Assembly (NCBI GenBank): GCA_964017235.1
Contig: OZ024929.1
Coordinates: forward strand, 158,147,609 to 158,211,608
Source: Sabellastarte sp. h YS-2021
Taxonomy: Eukaryota > Annelida > Polychaeta > Sabellida > Sabellidae
DNA length: 64,000 nt
Direction of reading: 5' to 3'
Positions within the stretch are counted from its first letter, which is position 1. Each line of letters opens with the position of its first letter. Shown here piece by piece: positions 20,773 through 31,790 of this stretch. The position numbers were made by a program, and so were the translations under genes. The notes under the pieces are model-generated. The model did no database searches. It was given only the letters and a program-made list of their open reading frames with translations, and had not been told where the DNA came from.

Positions 20773-21086
20773 GAGTATTCAGTAACACTTTGATATGAAA
20801 TTGAGGTAACTTTAAAATGTATATCCAACGTTAAAAATGAAAAACGTCTCTATAAATCCTTTAACAACTTTTAAATATGGCGCCAAACAAAAAGAGGAAG
20901 AGCGCATGCGCACGCATGCGCAGTATACCGACAGGTAGGCTGTACAGCCACCTGGCGAGTGAACAGGACACTACCGGTCCCGGCCAGAGCCCAGCTCAGG
21001 ACGTTTTTTTCTAACGTTTGGCGTGACCGGCAGGGCGCCGGACAAATGCATCTGTCCACTAGGTAAGTTGTATTAACGCAATAAAA

Positions 21087-22010
21087 ACATAACTCAAATT
21101 ATATTTTCAATCTTCCTGCAATGATAACTCTAAACCTATTTTCAAAGTATTTAAATGATTGATGATTGAATGTCCATTCTAAAATAATAATCCCAAAAGA
21201 GCATATCTGTTTCTATATTTGTTGACAAATAAAATATTATTTTTAACTCAACTCATCATACTTTTCAATCTTCCTTCAAAGTATTTAAATGATTGATGAT
21301 TCAATGTCCATTCTAAAATTCATAATCCCAAAAGCGCATATCTGTTTCTATATTTGTTCACAAATAAAATATTATTTAAAAAAAAATTATTTATATTATT
21401 ATTTTATTATATTATTTTTAGAATTTGCAAATTGTTTTCAGTTATTCATTTCCTCTATACCTATATATGTGGTCCATATATATGCAACCTAAATATGTGA
21501 CACAATCTCAGTTCTGACTCCCCTTTGTGTTATATGTAATGAAGCCCACCACCTCCCACCCCCACCCCTCTCCCCTTCTCCACACCTCTCTCACTATTAC
21601 ACAAGATCTGCAACCCCATTGAGTTCTTTGTTTCTCATCTGATATCATTAAATACCTTTGTTTATTTAGTGTCACTCAATATAGCTGGAGGTCCCAGAGG
21701 TGGGTGGGGGGAATCCGGGTGGGGGATGTGGGTTGAGCATAAATGGTAAACAAACAATCTATATAAAAGGGGTACTCAAATACAAAAAGAATTGAGAATT
21801 TTAAGTATGTGATTATCAACTGAAATGAGTTCATAACTGTAGGAGCTGTGTCAAAATTAACTGAGGCAAGTTGAATAAAACTGGGCTAGTTGAGGGTTAA
21901 AGTGTCCATTTTGTCTACTTCAATATGTTTCACCAGTTTCATTTTAAAAAGTGAAAAACTCAGCAAGCAGAGGTGGGTGGGGGGAATCCGGGTGGGGGAT
22001 GTGGGTTGGG
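21087..22010. repeat. Diverged short duplications downstream of copy D
   Basis: A stretch of about 115 bp at 21150-21250 (AAGTATTTAAATGATTGATG onward) is repeated at 21278-21375. A second block at 21742-21900 (GGTAAACAAACAATCTATAT onward) is repeated at 22459-22618. A G-rich block (GAGGTGGGTGGGGGGAATCC) occurs at 21690-21730 and again at about 21970-22005. No coding gene is supported here. Confidence 0.65.
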
Positions 22011-22202
22011 ACTTAGTTTAGTTTATTAGTTTATTATAGTGACATGTATTATGTTGACAAGGATTATACAAAAACTATTGAAGTAATACCCAGCCCTATA
22101 TGGGCTTATAAGTCACTTTAAATAGAGAGTTAATAACAAACAGAGCAAACATATTTTGAGGTAAGATACAGTAAATAAAGACAGCAATTCAATACATAAA
22201 AA

Positions 22203-22458
22203 TTAACAATATAATTTACTTTTTCTTTCTTGCCACAAATCAAAAATAAAATTAATAACCATATTGACATTCATATGAGTTAATACCCTTGATAATTGAT
22301 CTATTAATAATTCAGATTTATCTATATTTAAAATTTTGAAATATTTCATACGAATCAGCTCTAAAGCTGGACAAACACAAACAAAATGTATCTCATCTTC
22401 TACATCTTTTTTACACAGTTTACATGTTCTCTCAAAGAGATGGAGTGCTACAGCAAAA
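22203..22458 (-). pseudogene. 3' remnant of a non-LTR retrotransposon ORF2
   Basis: The translated piece LFERTCKLCKKDVEDEIHF followed by CPALELIRMKYF is the C-x2-C, H, C zinc-knuckle typical of the carboxyl end of LINE reverse transcriptases (zf-RVT type). Only about 85 codons are present. The piece lies between the two copies of the 21742/22459 duplication. It is too short to assign a clade. Confidence 0.6.
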
Positions 22459-22850
22459 ATGGTAAACAAACAATCTATATAAAAGGGGTACTCAAATACA
22501 AAAAGAATTGAGAATTTTAAGTATGTGATTATCAACTGAAATGAGTTCATAACTGTAGGAGCTGTGTCAAAATTAACTGAGGCAAGTTGAATAAAACTGG
22601 GCTAGTTGAGGGTTAAAAATCCCCTAGTTTTACTACATACGGATATAATTTCATTAATATTGGGACTTAAAGCTCACTTAAAGTGTCCATTTTGTCTACT
22701 TGAATATGTTTAACCGGCGTTTAACCAGTTTCATTTTAAAAAGTTAAAAACTCAGCAAGCAGAGGTATAACACACAAAAATAAGTTCTTAAAAGACTAAG
22801 ATAGCCATAACATTATTAATATTCAAAATTTAAATAGACAGGCATTTCCT
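22459..22850. repeat. Second copy of the 160-bp duplication and flanking AT-rich sequence
   Basis: 22459-22618 matches 21742-21900 almost exactly, and 22720-22765 matches 21925-21970 (AAAACTCAGCAAGCAGAGGT). About 70 bp present here at 22619-22690 is missing from the first copy. No gene is seen. Confidence 0.65.
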
Positions 22851-24790
22851 TTTAAAAATTCAAAGATTTCAGCTCTATAACCCACATAGTTTGACAGTTA
22901 CTGGGCTTTAAAGTGGCATAATGTCCATAAATTGGGTTTCTGTGGGCATTTTACAATTGTTAAAGAGACCTTAGCAATTAAACTACAGATCTGAAACTTT
23001 TTGGGGGACATACATAACAAACAAAAATTATATATAATACAGTTTAAGACTTGTCACACTAAGCATTTCCAAATAACAGGGCAAAATACGGAAAAAATGT
23101 CCAAAAAGGCACTTGGGCGAGTGTCTATGGCCCTCATACACAGGTTAAATGTCTACTAAAAACCTTGATTTTCGCCATATGTCAAAAGGACATAATAATG
23201 CATTCCCAGATGGGATTTCAGCTCCATCAATCACATAGTTTAACAGTCACAGGGCTTAAAGGTGGCAAAAAGTCCAAATATTGGGTCTCTGTGGGCCTTT
23301 TAGAGATCTCGATGTGGCTTTCAAATTAAAGCTTCAGACTTAAAATTTGTTACATACTAAGATTACACATAGAATATGTATCTAATAAAGTTTGAAACTT
23401 CTCAGACTTACCATTTCCAAGTTACAGAGCAAAATATGTGAAAAATGTCTTAAAAGGGTCACTCAGGTGGGTGTTTAAGGTCCTCATACACAGGTTAAAT
23501 GTCTACTTGAAGCCTTGATTTTTGGCACATGTAAAAAGAACATAATAATGTATTCCCAGATGAGATTTCAGCTCTATCAGTCACATAGTTTAACAGTCAC
23601 AGGCCTTAAAATTGGCAAAAAGTCCAAATACTGGGTCTTTATGGGGCCTTCTAGAGACCTAAATGTGGCCTTCAAATTAAAGCTTCAGACTTAAAATTTG
23701 TCACATACTAAGATTACACATAGAATATGCATCTAATACAGTTTGAAACTTCTTAGACTTACCATTTCCAAGTTACAGGGCAAAATATGTGAAAAATGTC
23801 TAAAAATGGTCACTCGGGTGGGGATTTATGGTCCTCATACACAGGTTAAATGTCTTCTTAAAGCCTTAATTTTTGGCACATATATAAATAACATACTAAT
23901 ATCTTCCCAGATAGGATTTGAGCTCTATCAGTCACATAGTTTGACAGTCACAGGGCTTAAAAGTAGCAAAAAGTCCAAATATTGGGTCTTTGGGAGCCTT
24001 TTAGAGACCTCAATTTGACCTTCAAAATTAAAGCTTCAGACTTAAAATCTGTTACATACTAAGATTACACACAGAATATATATCTAATACAGTTTGAAAC
24101 TTCTCAGACTTACCATTTCCAAGTTACAGGGAAAAAGATGTGAAAAATGTCTTATAAGGGTCACTCGGGTGGGTGTTTATGGTCCTGATACACAGGTTAA
24201 CTGTCTATTAAAGGCCTAAATGTTGGGGCACATATAAGAAAACACATAGATATATTCCCAGATGATATTTAACTTAGATGAGAGACATAGTTTTAAAGCT
24301 ACAGTGCTTGAAAGTGGCAAAAAGTGCATAAATTGGGTCTCTGTGGGCACTTTTGAGACCTTAAGTCGACCCCTTTGGGTAAACCTACAGCCCTAAAATT
24401 TTCTACAGACAAGGATTACATATCAAAGTTATACCTAGCACAGTTTGAGACTCATCAGAATTACCACTTCCAAATTATAGGGCAAAATATGTGAAAAGTA
24501 TAGCAAAAAATCCCTAAGTGGGGGTATTTATGGGCCTCAAAGACAATTTTCTCCTCAACTTAAAGTCGTGATTTTCGGCACATGTACTAAGAACATATTA
24601 ATGTGTTGTCAGGTAAAATTTCAGCCAGCTGAGCATCATAGTTTGTGACCTACAGGGCTCTAAGTGGCCAAAAGTCCAATTTCTGACCTTAAGGTGGCCA
24701 TAAGTTCTTTTTTACTGGGAGTTTAAGGTCACCTTAAAATAGGGATCTTCCTTTGGGCACCCTTAACATGTGTACCAAGTTTGAAAAAAA
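22850..24790. repeat. Diverged tandem repeat, about 350-bp unit, about five copies
   Basis: The phrase CATAATAATGTATTCCCAGA and its variants recur at about 23190, 23541, 23891, 24241 and 24592, a steady spacing of 350-351 bp. Other shared phrases are TTACCATTTCCAAGTTACAG, CACAGGTTAAATGTCTAC and AGTCCAAATATTGGGTCT. Copies diverge more toward both ends. The array ends in a short hairpin, as in pearl-like/Helentron-type non-autonomous elements of bivalves; that classification is inference. Confidence 0.8.
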
Positions 24791-24866
24791 AATATTAATT
24801 TGTTTTTGAGTTATCGCGTCCACAAGGAAATTTCTACGGCGGCGGCGCGACGGACCTGAATCCAAT

Positions 24867-24893
24867 ATATCCCCGACTTTCGTCTGGGGATAT
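24867..24893. other. Terminal hairpin of the 350-bp repeat element
   Basis: ATATCCCCGAC, loop TTTC, GTCTGGGGATAT forms a near-perfect stem of about 11 bp. It sits at the edge of the tandem array and is preceded by a CG-rich patch (GGCGGCGCGACGGACC). A hairpin close to the 3' end is typical of Helitron-like elements. Confidence 0.55.
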
Positions 24894-25047
24894 AATTAGT
24901 TTTTAAGACACCATTTGTGTTTGTAAATTATGCACACTTTTTAACAATTTTCATAAATTCAAAGGCATCAAAACAAATGACATGGAGAAAAAAAAAATTA
25001 AAGAAATTTGAGAGAAAAAAAGGCTTGTGAATCATTCCGAAACTCAC

Positions 25048-25225
25048 TCTGCTGCTTCTTGCTGCTCACTTGCTACTGACTGTTCCTGCCTTTCTACTTC
25101 CACTTCCTGTGACCTTGACACTTCCTCTCCACTTCCCTCTATGACTTGGCTTTCTGATGTCTGGGGTACCACCAGTGTTGGCCTAATACTTCCACCCTGG
25201 GATAAAGTTTGTGTAGCAGCAGTTC
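25048..25225 (-). CDS. TPR: TPR exon 7
   Basis: Acceptor TTTGACACAG at 25226; donor GTGAGT follows 25048. One base from exon 6 completes Gly, then TAATQTLSQGG, SIRPTLVVPQTSESQ and a Glu/Gln-rich tail follow, leaving two bases (GA) at the donor. If the donor were not used, a TGA would end the protein two codons later, so this could be a terminal exon. Splicing is preferred because TPR proteins continue further. DIRS copy F begins 98 bp upstream of the acceptor. Confidence 0.8.
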
Positions 25226-25637
25226 CTGTGTCAAATAATATATATTCTTTATTCTAATGCATTTGATATTTTTTTTAAGTTTATAGCATTTTTATTACCC
25301 TCTGTATAATTTTTCTTTCCAATTGTAACAAATTTTATTGTAATTTAAGTTTCTGTAAGTTAAATACTTACCTTATCCTCACAAATGCTTACTTGGTTTT
25401 GTGGAGGCAAAACGCGGCGACCAACAAGAATATTTAAAAACTAGAAATAGGACACCCTGTTGATAGTAGATGCGAATAGAAACAGGATAGCATAGAAGAA
25501 CACACATTATCATGTGTAATGTCCACCCCTTGAACCTTTTGCCAAAATTGTACAGTAGTCTTACAAGACCCTGTTTCATTTGTAAAATATATCAATGATG
25601 CTAAAATATTTATTAGTGTAGATGTAAATTATTTCAG

Positions 25638-27735
25638 CTTCATGCCTTTTTGCATTGGTTGGGTCGAAAATTTTGACGAAATCACTCTATCTTGCACGGT
25701 TAAGAAGATAGAAGCAAATTCCTGGTTTTCTATTTTTGGCAAAAATTCGAAAAATCAAAATGGCTGCCATTTTTGGGGAGGGGAAAATTTTTTGAAAATT
25801 GCAAAGAGTACATTCCTTAGATACCCTGTGGGTTGAAAATTTCGACGAAATCGCTCTATCTCGCACGGTTAAGGAGATAGAAGCAAATTTGTGTTTTGCC
25901 ATTTTTGGCAAAAATTCGAAAATTCAAAATGGCCGCCATTTTGGGGAGGGGAAATTTTTTTTGAAAATTGCAAAGAGTACATTCCTTAGATACCCTGTGG
26001 GTCGAAAATTTTGACGAAATCGCTCTATCTCGCACGGTTACGGAGATAGAAGCAAATTTGTGTTTTGCCATTTTTGGCAAAAATTCGAAAATTCAAAATG
26101 GCCGCCATTTTGGGGAGGGGAAAATTTTTTGAAAATTGCAAAGAGTACATTCCTTAGATACCCTGTGGGTCGAAAATTTCGACGAAATCGCTCTATCTCG
26201 CACGGTTAAGGAGATAGAAGCAAATTTGTGCTTTGCCATTTTTGGCAAAAATTCGAAAATTCAAAATGGCCGCCATTTTTGGGGAAGGGAAATTTTTTTT
26301 GAAAATTGTCAAGAATACAATGCTCAGATACCCTGTGGGTCGAAAATTTCGACGAAATCGCTCTATCTCGCACGGTTAAGGAGATAGAAGCAAATTAGTG
26401 TTTTGCCATTTTTGGCAAAAATTCGAAAATTCAAAATGGCCACCATTTTGGGGAGGGGAAAACTTTTTGAAAATTGCAAAGAGTACATTCCTTAGATACC
26501 CTGTGGGTCGAAAATTTCGACGAAATCGCTCTATCTCGCACGGTTAAGGAGATGGAAGCAAATTTGTGTTTTGCCATTTTTGGCAAAAATTCGAAAATTC
26601 AAAATGGCCGCCATTTTTGGGGAGGGGAAAATTTTTTGAAAATTGCAAAGAGTACATTCCTTAGGTACCCTGTGGGTCGAAAATTTCGACGAAATCGCTC
26701 TATCTCGCACGGTTAAGGAGATAGAAGCAAATTTGTGTTTTGCCATTTTTGGCAAAAATTCGAAAATTCAAAATGGCCGCCATTTTTGGGGAGGGGAAAA
26801 TTTTTTGAAAATTGCAAAGATTACATTCCTTAGATACCCTCTGGGTCGAAAATTTCGACGAAATCGCTCTATCTCGCACAGTTAAGGAGATAGAAGCAAA
26901 TTTGTGTTTTGCCATTTTTGGCAAAAATTCGAAAATTCAAAATGGCCGCCATTTTTGGGGAGGGGAAAATTTTTTTGAAAATTGCAAAGAGTACATTCCT
27001 TAGATACCCTGTGGGTCGAAAATTTCGACGAAATCGCTCTATCTCGCACGGTTAAGGAGATAGAAGCAAATTTGTGTTTTGCCATTTTTGGCAAAAATTC
27101 GAAAATTCAAAATGGCCGCCATTTTTGGGGAGGGGAAAATTTTTTGAAAATTGCAAAGAGTACATTCCTTAGATACCCTGTGGGTCGAAAATTTCGACGA
27201 AATCGCTCTATCTCGCACAGTTAAGGAGATAGAAGCAAATTTGTGTTTTGCCATTTTTGGCAAAAATTCGAAAATTCAAAATGGCCGCCATTTTTGGGGA
27301 GGGGAAAATTTTTTTGAAAATTGCAAAGAGTACATTCCTTAGATACCCTGTGGGTCGAAAATTTCGACGAAATCGCTCTATCTCGCACGGTTAAGGAGAT
27401 AGAAGCAAATTTGTGTTTTGCCATTTTTGGCAAAAATTCGAAAATTCAAAATGGCCGCCATTTTTGGGGAGGGGAAAATTTTTTGAAAATTGCAAAGAGT
27501 ACATTCCTTAGATACCCTGTGGGTCGAAAATTTCGACGAAATCGCTCTATCTCACACGGTTAAGGAGATAGAAGCAAATTTGTGTTTTGCCATTTTTGGC
27601 AAAAAATCGAAAATTCAAAATGGCCGCCATTTTTGGGGAGGGAAAAATTTTTTGGAAAATTGCAGAGTACATTCCTTAGATACCCTGTGGGTCGAAAATT
27701 TCGACGAAATCGCTCTATCTCGCACGGTTTAGAAG
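25638..27735. repeat. Tandem array, 169-170-bp unit, about 12 copies
   Basis: Each unit contains GGGTCGAAAATTTCGACGAA, TCGCTCTATCTCGCACGG, TTTTGCCATTTTTGGCAAAA and AAAATGGCCGCCATTTTGGG. Recurrences of the last phrase at about 25934, 26104, 26272, 26442, 26610, 26779, 26949, 27119, 27289, 27458 and 27627 set the period. Inner copies are nearly identical; the outermost differ more. The unit contains several short palindromes (CGAAAATTTCG, GCCATTTTTGGC). Translations on either strand are artefacts of the repeat. Confidence 0.95.
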
Positions 27736-28113
27736 ATATGAGCACATTTGCCTTTTTCAGTATTCAAAATAGCTAATGACTCATTTATTTAATTAATTAC
27801 TCATCTATGAAGCAATTCCCCCCAAAACCAATCCCATACAAGCTATTAACCCAATGAACCTCCATACCAAATTTCAGAAAGCTAGGCTTAATAGCATTCC
27901 TTAAAATGTCTGGAAACCAAAGAGCTACTCAAAAGTAGCAAAGTAGCTATTACTCAGTTAGCTATAGTTATCACCAAAAGCAATCCCATACAAGCTATTA
28001 ACCCAATAAACCTGCATGCCAAATTTGGTAAAGATAGGATAAGAACTGTTGCCTAAAATGTCTGGAAACCAAGTGGGACACCGGACGCCAGACGGCGGAA
28101 AAAGCAAAAATAA
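27736..28113. other. 3' part of the pearl-like element
   Basis: Holds two copies of a repeat of about 155-160 bp (CAATCCCATACAAGCTATTA at about 27829 and 27982; AAATGTCTGGAAACCAA at about 27904 and 28058), then GACGCCAGACGGCGG and the terminal hairpin. No gene is seen. Confidence 0.65.
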
Positions 28114-28290
28114 TGTCCACCTCCCAGTGGGGTGGACATAATTATTCTTGTTCGGGAGGTGAACCCCGTAGTTAGTGATAGGTGCGCATGCGCACAACAC
28201 ATTGTCGGTTGGACTTTTAGCGAGAGATCCTCATTTAATTTTTGGTCCCCTATGAAAACAAACTTATGAGGGGAGGAAGGGTGGGTCTGT

Positions 28291-28397
28291 CCTTGTGAGG
28301 ATAAGGTAAGTATTTAACTTACAAAAAGTTAAATTACAATAAAATTTGTTACATTTTATTGCGTAAAATAGCCTTACCTTATCCTCACAAATGCTTG
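28291..28397. repeat. Internal complementary region of copy F
   Basis: AATTACAATAAAATTTGTTACA inverts the left end at 25324, and TTTTATTGCGTAAAATAGCC inverts the right end at 33511-33530; the junction is at 28353/28354. The sequence to 28850 has no gene. Confidence 0.92.
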
Positions 28398-28851
28398 ATT
28401 CCAACCATAACAGGAGGAGGGGTTGTTTTGAAACCTCCCTGTTAATAGACTATGGGGTTCACCATGCAAGCATTTGATGGAGAGGATAAGATAAGCTTAA
28501 GAACGCTGCATTAAGATTACTCATTACTGTGAAAAATCCGTGAAGATAAGTAATGAATGCTAACCTCATGAATATTCATGATGCACTGTTGTTGTTGACA
28601 CTTGATTCAATTGGTATGTGAAATCTTACAGCTACCCAACACCGATTAACTGTATGGTCGGGGATGGCTTCCTGGGTCCATCGAGCAAGATGCCGTCATC
28701 CACCAGAAAGGCATCCCCAAGCTGACTTCTATGGCTCCTTAAATACAGTCATGGGACCATCTGAAAAAAGAAAACAAATGTCAGTACAAGCTACTGGTAT
28801 GGCTGAAGACATGTAAGTATGTAGGACATATGAAAAACATGGAGAACATAC

Positions 28852-29930
28852 TCAAAAATTCACCACATGCTGAGCAGAAACCACTGGGCCTAACTTGAAA
28901 TCTGATTGGTCGGTGGACTGCCAAGCTACATCCTTCAAATAGAAAGTGGTGAAAGTGTTGTGGCTCTTCCAAAAACATGAGCCTAATACTTGTTCTAATG
29001 AGACCCCGCAATAAAAGCCAAAGAGGCTGACATGGATCTTATGTCATGAGCCTTTACCTGAACATTGTTGGACATAGAATCCGAAGATTGATAGGCTAAA
29101 GCAACAGTCTGTTTTATCCAAGATGAAATAGTGGATCTTTGAATATCTTTGTCAAAGCCCTCCTTAAAGGAGATGAACAAAAGATTTTTGCCCTTTCTCA
29201 GAGTAGAAGTCCTATCCAAATAGTACCGAAGAGCTCTAATAGGACACAGAGTCATATCATCAGACAGATCGGAGCTCAAAAATGGTTTTAGAGCTGGAAT
29301 GACTATAGGTCTGATCAAATCTGGACCCTCAGAAGCTAACTGGTTCTTAGCCAAGAAGGCAGGAGAAGGAGAGATAGTGACCTCCTTCCAGTGAGGCTTA
29401 TGTCTGAGAGAAGAGAATGTCCAAGCGTGCACCTCCCCCCTCCTTTTGCCAGATGCCAAAGCCATCAAGAAAACAGTCTTGAAAGTCAAAACCTTAAGAC
29501 TTGCATCCTTCAAAGGTTCAAAAGGAGCCTTAGTCAAAGCCATAAGAACCAAAGATAGGTCCCAAGAGGGAATACCTCTATTGAGAATAGGTTTGTCCCT
29601 ATAAAAGCTTGCAAGAAGTCTATTCAAGTGTATGTTCTTGCCTACTTCCAGACCAAAAGGTCCCAAATGGTCAGAAATTGCAGTTCTGTAGCCAGCAATT
29701 GTGGCAGGCTTCAAATTTTTTACAGTAAACAGATGGTTAAAAAATTCTGCTATGTCTGAGATAGAAGGCTCTGCGCTGACCACCTTATTCTGTTCAAAAA
29801 TGGCCCACCTTGACTCATATAATCTTCTAGATGAGGGTCTTTGAGGTGCCTTAATTCGATCTGCCACCTGCTCAGAGAATGATTCAAGTGATTCTGAGTG
29901 GTGTCTAGGTGCCAAACATGCAGATTCAGA
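28852..29930 (-). pseudogene. Tyrosine recombinase, copy F, one frame shift
   Basis: YR signatures in order are LMALASGKRRGEVHAW (catalytic Arg), AHDIRSMSASLA (HxxR), then, after a shift of one base near 29010 (at GACCCCGC on the plus strand), VSLEQVLGSCFWKSHNTF, FYLKDVAW (nucleophile) and LGPVVSAQHVVNF ending at 28852. Without the single-base lesion the domain would be complete. The frame is the same as Gag, with a further stop at about 30987 in the linker between Gag and YR. Confidence 0.88.
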
Positions 29931-31762
29931 AACATGAGACTCTGATGAAACTTCTGACTGAAAGGTTGTTTTAGCAGATGAGGACAGTGAGGCAGTTGCA
30001 ATGGGGGCTTGGTTGACAGATTGACTAGATCCCAAAACCAATGCATTCTGGGCCACCCTGGTGCTACTACTATCATTCTGCACCTGTAGGTGTTCATTTT
30101 TTGTATGACCTTTGGTATGAGAGCTACAGGACAAAAGGCATAGCCGTCCAGACCCTCCCAGGAGATGTTCAATGCACCTATGTTCATAGCATTTGCATCT
30201 GGGACTGGTGAGACATAGATTGGTAGCTTGTGATTCAAATTGGTGGCAAACATGTCGACCATTGGTGTGTGCCAAACTTTGCAAATTAGACTGAATATTT
30301 GAGGATGAAGAGACCATTCTGTCTGAATAATTTTGTCTTTCCTGGAGAGACTGTCGGCTATGACATTGAGGCAACCCTGAATGTGTCTGGCTCTTATGAG
30401 TATGTTTCGAGGATTGCAGTAGGCCATGATGCGCCAAACCAGGAGACACATGTCCCATGAGTGTGTTCCCCCTTGTTTGTTCAGATAACTGACTACAGTG
30501 GCGTTGTCTGTTGCTATGAGAACTCTCTTGTCTAGAATTCTGTTTTGAAAGCTTTTTAAGGCCAGAAATACCACCTTTAACTCTAGGACACTGATATGAA
30601 GCAATTTTTCCTGATCTGTCCAATTGCCACTGACTGTCAAGTTTTCTAAATGAGCTCCCCAACCCTGGTTTGACGCATCTGTGAAAATAACGGTATTGTG
30701 TTCCTGAGGATGTAAAGGACAACCCTTTTCTAAATTTTTGGGATTTTTCCACCACTGAAGATAACTTTTCAGAAGATTTGAAACCGGAATCTTCAGGTCT
30801 AGAGACTGGGGATATTGCCAATGTGTCTTCAGGTACCACTGAAATGGACGCATGTGGAGCCTGCCCATTGGTATTGTCTTTTCTAGGGATGCTAGTACAC
30901 CTATCAGGGACATAAGCAACCTTGGGGTTGTTTGTGATACGACCTCCATGTCCTGAAAAGCTTTTTCTAGAATTTTCAACTTCTTTTCAGTTGGAAAGAC
31001 TTTTCCCTGAATCAAATCGAAATTGTAGCCCAGAAAGTCGATTTTTTGTGTAGGTTCGAGCTCTGACTTTTCGAAGTTTATCACAAAGCCGAGATCTTGT
31101 ACCACCTGAATGAGTTCTTTTGTCTGTGCACGACATTGGTGGCTGGTATTTGCTCTTAACAACCAGTCGTCTAGATACTGGTGAATACGAATTCCGCGAG
31201 ACTGAAGAACAAGCTTTACTTCTTGTACGATTCGCGTGAACTCTAGAGGTGCTGTTGCTAGCCCGAATGGCAGAGTTTTGAACTGATACGTTCGCTTGTC
31301 TACATGGAAGCGAAGCAAATGATGCGAGGCCGGGTGTATGGGAACATGAAAGTACGCATCTTTGAGATCTATGGACACTAGCCATTCCCCTTTTGTAAGC
31401 GAATTTCGGATGATCTCTGCAGTTTCCATCTTGAATGAGGGTACCTGCAGAAAGCTGTTCAGCACACTTAAGTCTATTACTGGGCGCCATTTTTTCCCGG
31501 GTTTTGGTACAAGAAACAATCTGCTGCAAAAACCTAGAGTTGTGCATACCTTGAGAGGGTAAATAGCCCCTTTTTTGAGCATATCTGCTACGCAATCTGT
31601 GAGAAAGCGATGCTTTTCCGGTGTGCTGTGACCACTGCGAATTGTGGGAAGCACTGGCTTGGGCAAATTCGATTGAGGAATTATTTGATAACCGAATCTC
31701 AAGATCTGCACAACTCTTGGATGACAATGAAGGCATTGCCATACCTGCCAATATCTTTGCAA
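29750..31762 (-). CDS. Reverse transcriptase-RNase H-methyltransferase-like protein, copy F
   Basis: Open for 670 codons from 31762 and a little further upstream (HGGRLQRYWQVWQ); no ATG is seen. RT motifs are LVPKPGKKWRPVIDL, HVPIHPASHHLLRF and YLDDW (31163-31177, about residue 196 from 31762). RNase H begins near residue 357 (IFTDASNQGWGAHL; IATDNATVVSYLNKQGG; HIQGCLNVIADSLSR). The MT-like region (VDMFATNLNHKLP) has YAFCP where the methyltransferase motif would be. The frame is +1 relative to Gag and overlaps the YR linker frame along its length. Confidence 0.9.
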   Translation of the reverse strand: MQRYWQVWQCLHCHPRVVQILRFGYQIIPQSNLPKPVLPTIRSGHSTPEKHRFLTDCVADMLKKGAIYPLKVCTTLGFCSRLFLVPKPGKKWRPVIDLSVLNSFLQVPSFKMETAEIIRNSLTKGEWLVSIDLKDAYFHVPIHPASHHLLRFHVDKRTYQFKTLPFGLATAPLEFTRIVQEVKLVLQSRGIRIHQYLDDWLLRANTSHQCRAQTKELIQVVQDLGFVINFEKSELEPTQKIDFLGYNFDLIQGKVFPTEKKLKILEKAFQDMEVVSQTTPRLLMSLIGVLASLEKTIPMGRLHMRPFQWYLKTHWQYPQSLDLKIPVSNLLKSYLQWWKNPKNLEKGCPLHPQEHNTVIFTDASNQGWGAHLENLTVSGNWTDQEKLLHISVLELKVVFLALKSFQNRILDKRVLIATDNATVVSYLNKQGGTHSWDMCLLVWRIMAYCNPRNILIRARHIQGCLNVIADSLSRKDKIIQTEWSLHPQIFSLICKVWHTPMVDMFATNLNHKLPIYVSPVPDANAMNIGALNISWEGLDGYAFCPVALIPKVIQKMNTYRCRMIVVAPGWPRMHWFWDLVNLSTKPPLQLPHCPHLLKQPFSQKFHQSLMFLNLHVWHLDTTQNHLNHSLSRWQIELRHLKDPHLEDYMSQGGPFLNRIRWSAQSLLSQT

Positions 31763-31790
31763 ACGGCCTCCATGTAATAGAAGTGGATAG

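Larger units (their letters stand above)
16501..21086 (-). mobile_element. Internally deleted DIRS copy D (family 2 relative)
   Basis: Left end about 16501 (TTAGAAAATTTAATAGTAAA), right end CGCAATAAAA at 21086. Inverted repeats of about 155 bp match (16545-16700 against 20910-21065). The left repeat runs straight into RNase H sequence at about 16700, so the ICR, the YR domain and the MT-like domain are absent. The two sides share only GC at the join, which points to a microhomology deletion. Gag is intact. Lacking the YR and ICR, D would be non-autonomous at best. Confidence 0.9.
25441..28141. mobile_element. Pearl-like / Helentron-type non-autonomous element inserted in the left ITR of copy F
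   Basis: The right ITR of F gives the empty site: AATATTTAAAAATTATTCTTG. In the left ITR the same text is split after TTTAAAAA, with 2.7 kb in between and at most an AA overlap. The insert has a unique 5' part (25441-25637), the 169-bp array, two diverged copies of another repeat (about 27820-28070, ACAAGCTATTAACCCAAT) and a terminal hairpin GTCCACC...GGTGGAC (28114-28136) just before its end. This organisation matches bivalve pearl elements, which are related to Helentrons; the assignment is by structure only. Confidence 0.7.

Noticed and set aside
21540-21600. Possible last TPR exon (minus strand, Gly/Arg-rich around 21545-21600).
   Set aside because: The composition comes from a simple CCACCC-rich tract, no convincing acceptor is seen, and the frame hits stops at once.
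25048-25225. Exon 7 as the terminal TPR exon, using the TGA just after 25048.
   Set aside because: A good donor (GTGAGT) overlaps that stop, and TPR proteins continue past this segment. Not excluded, only less likely.
25638-27735. CRISPR-like regular array.
   Set aside because: The whole unit is repeated with no unique spacers, there are no cas genes, and the context is eukaryotic. It is a tandem satellite.
25799-27776. Many overlapping 60-80 residue open frames on both strands (MQRVHSLDTLWVENFDE and MPKMAKHKFASI types).
   Set aside because: They repeat every 169 bp with the tandem unit and occur on both strands. They follow from repeat composition and are not genes.
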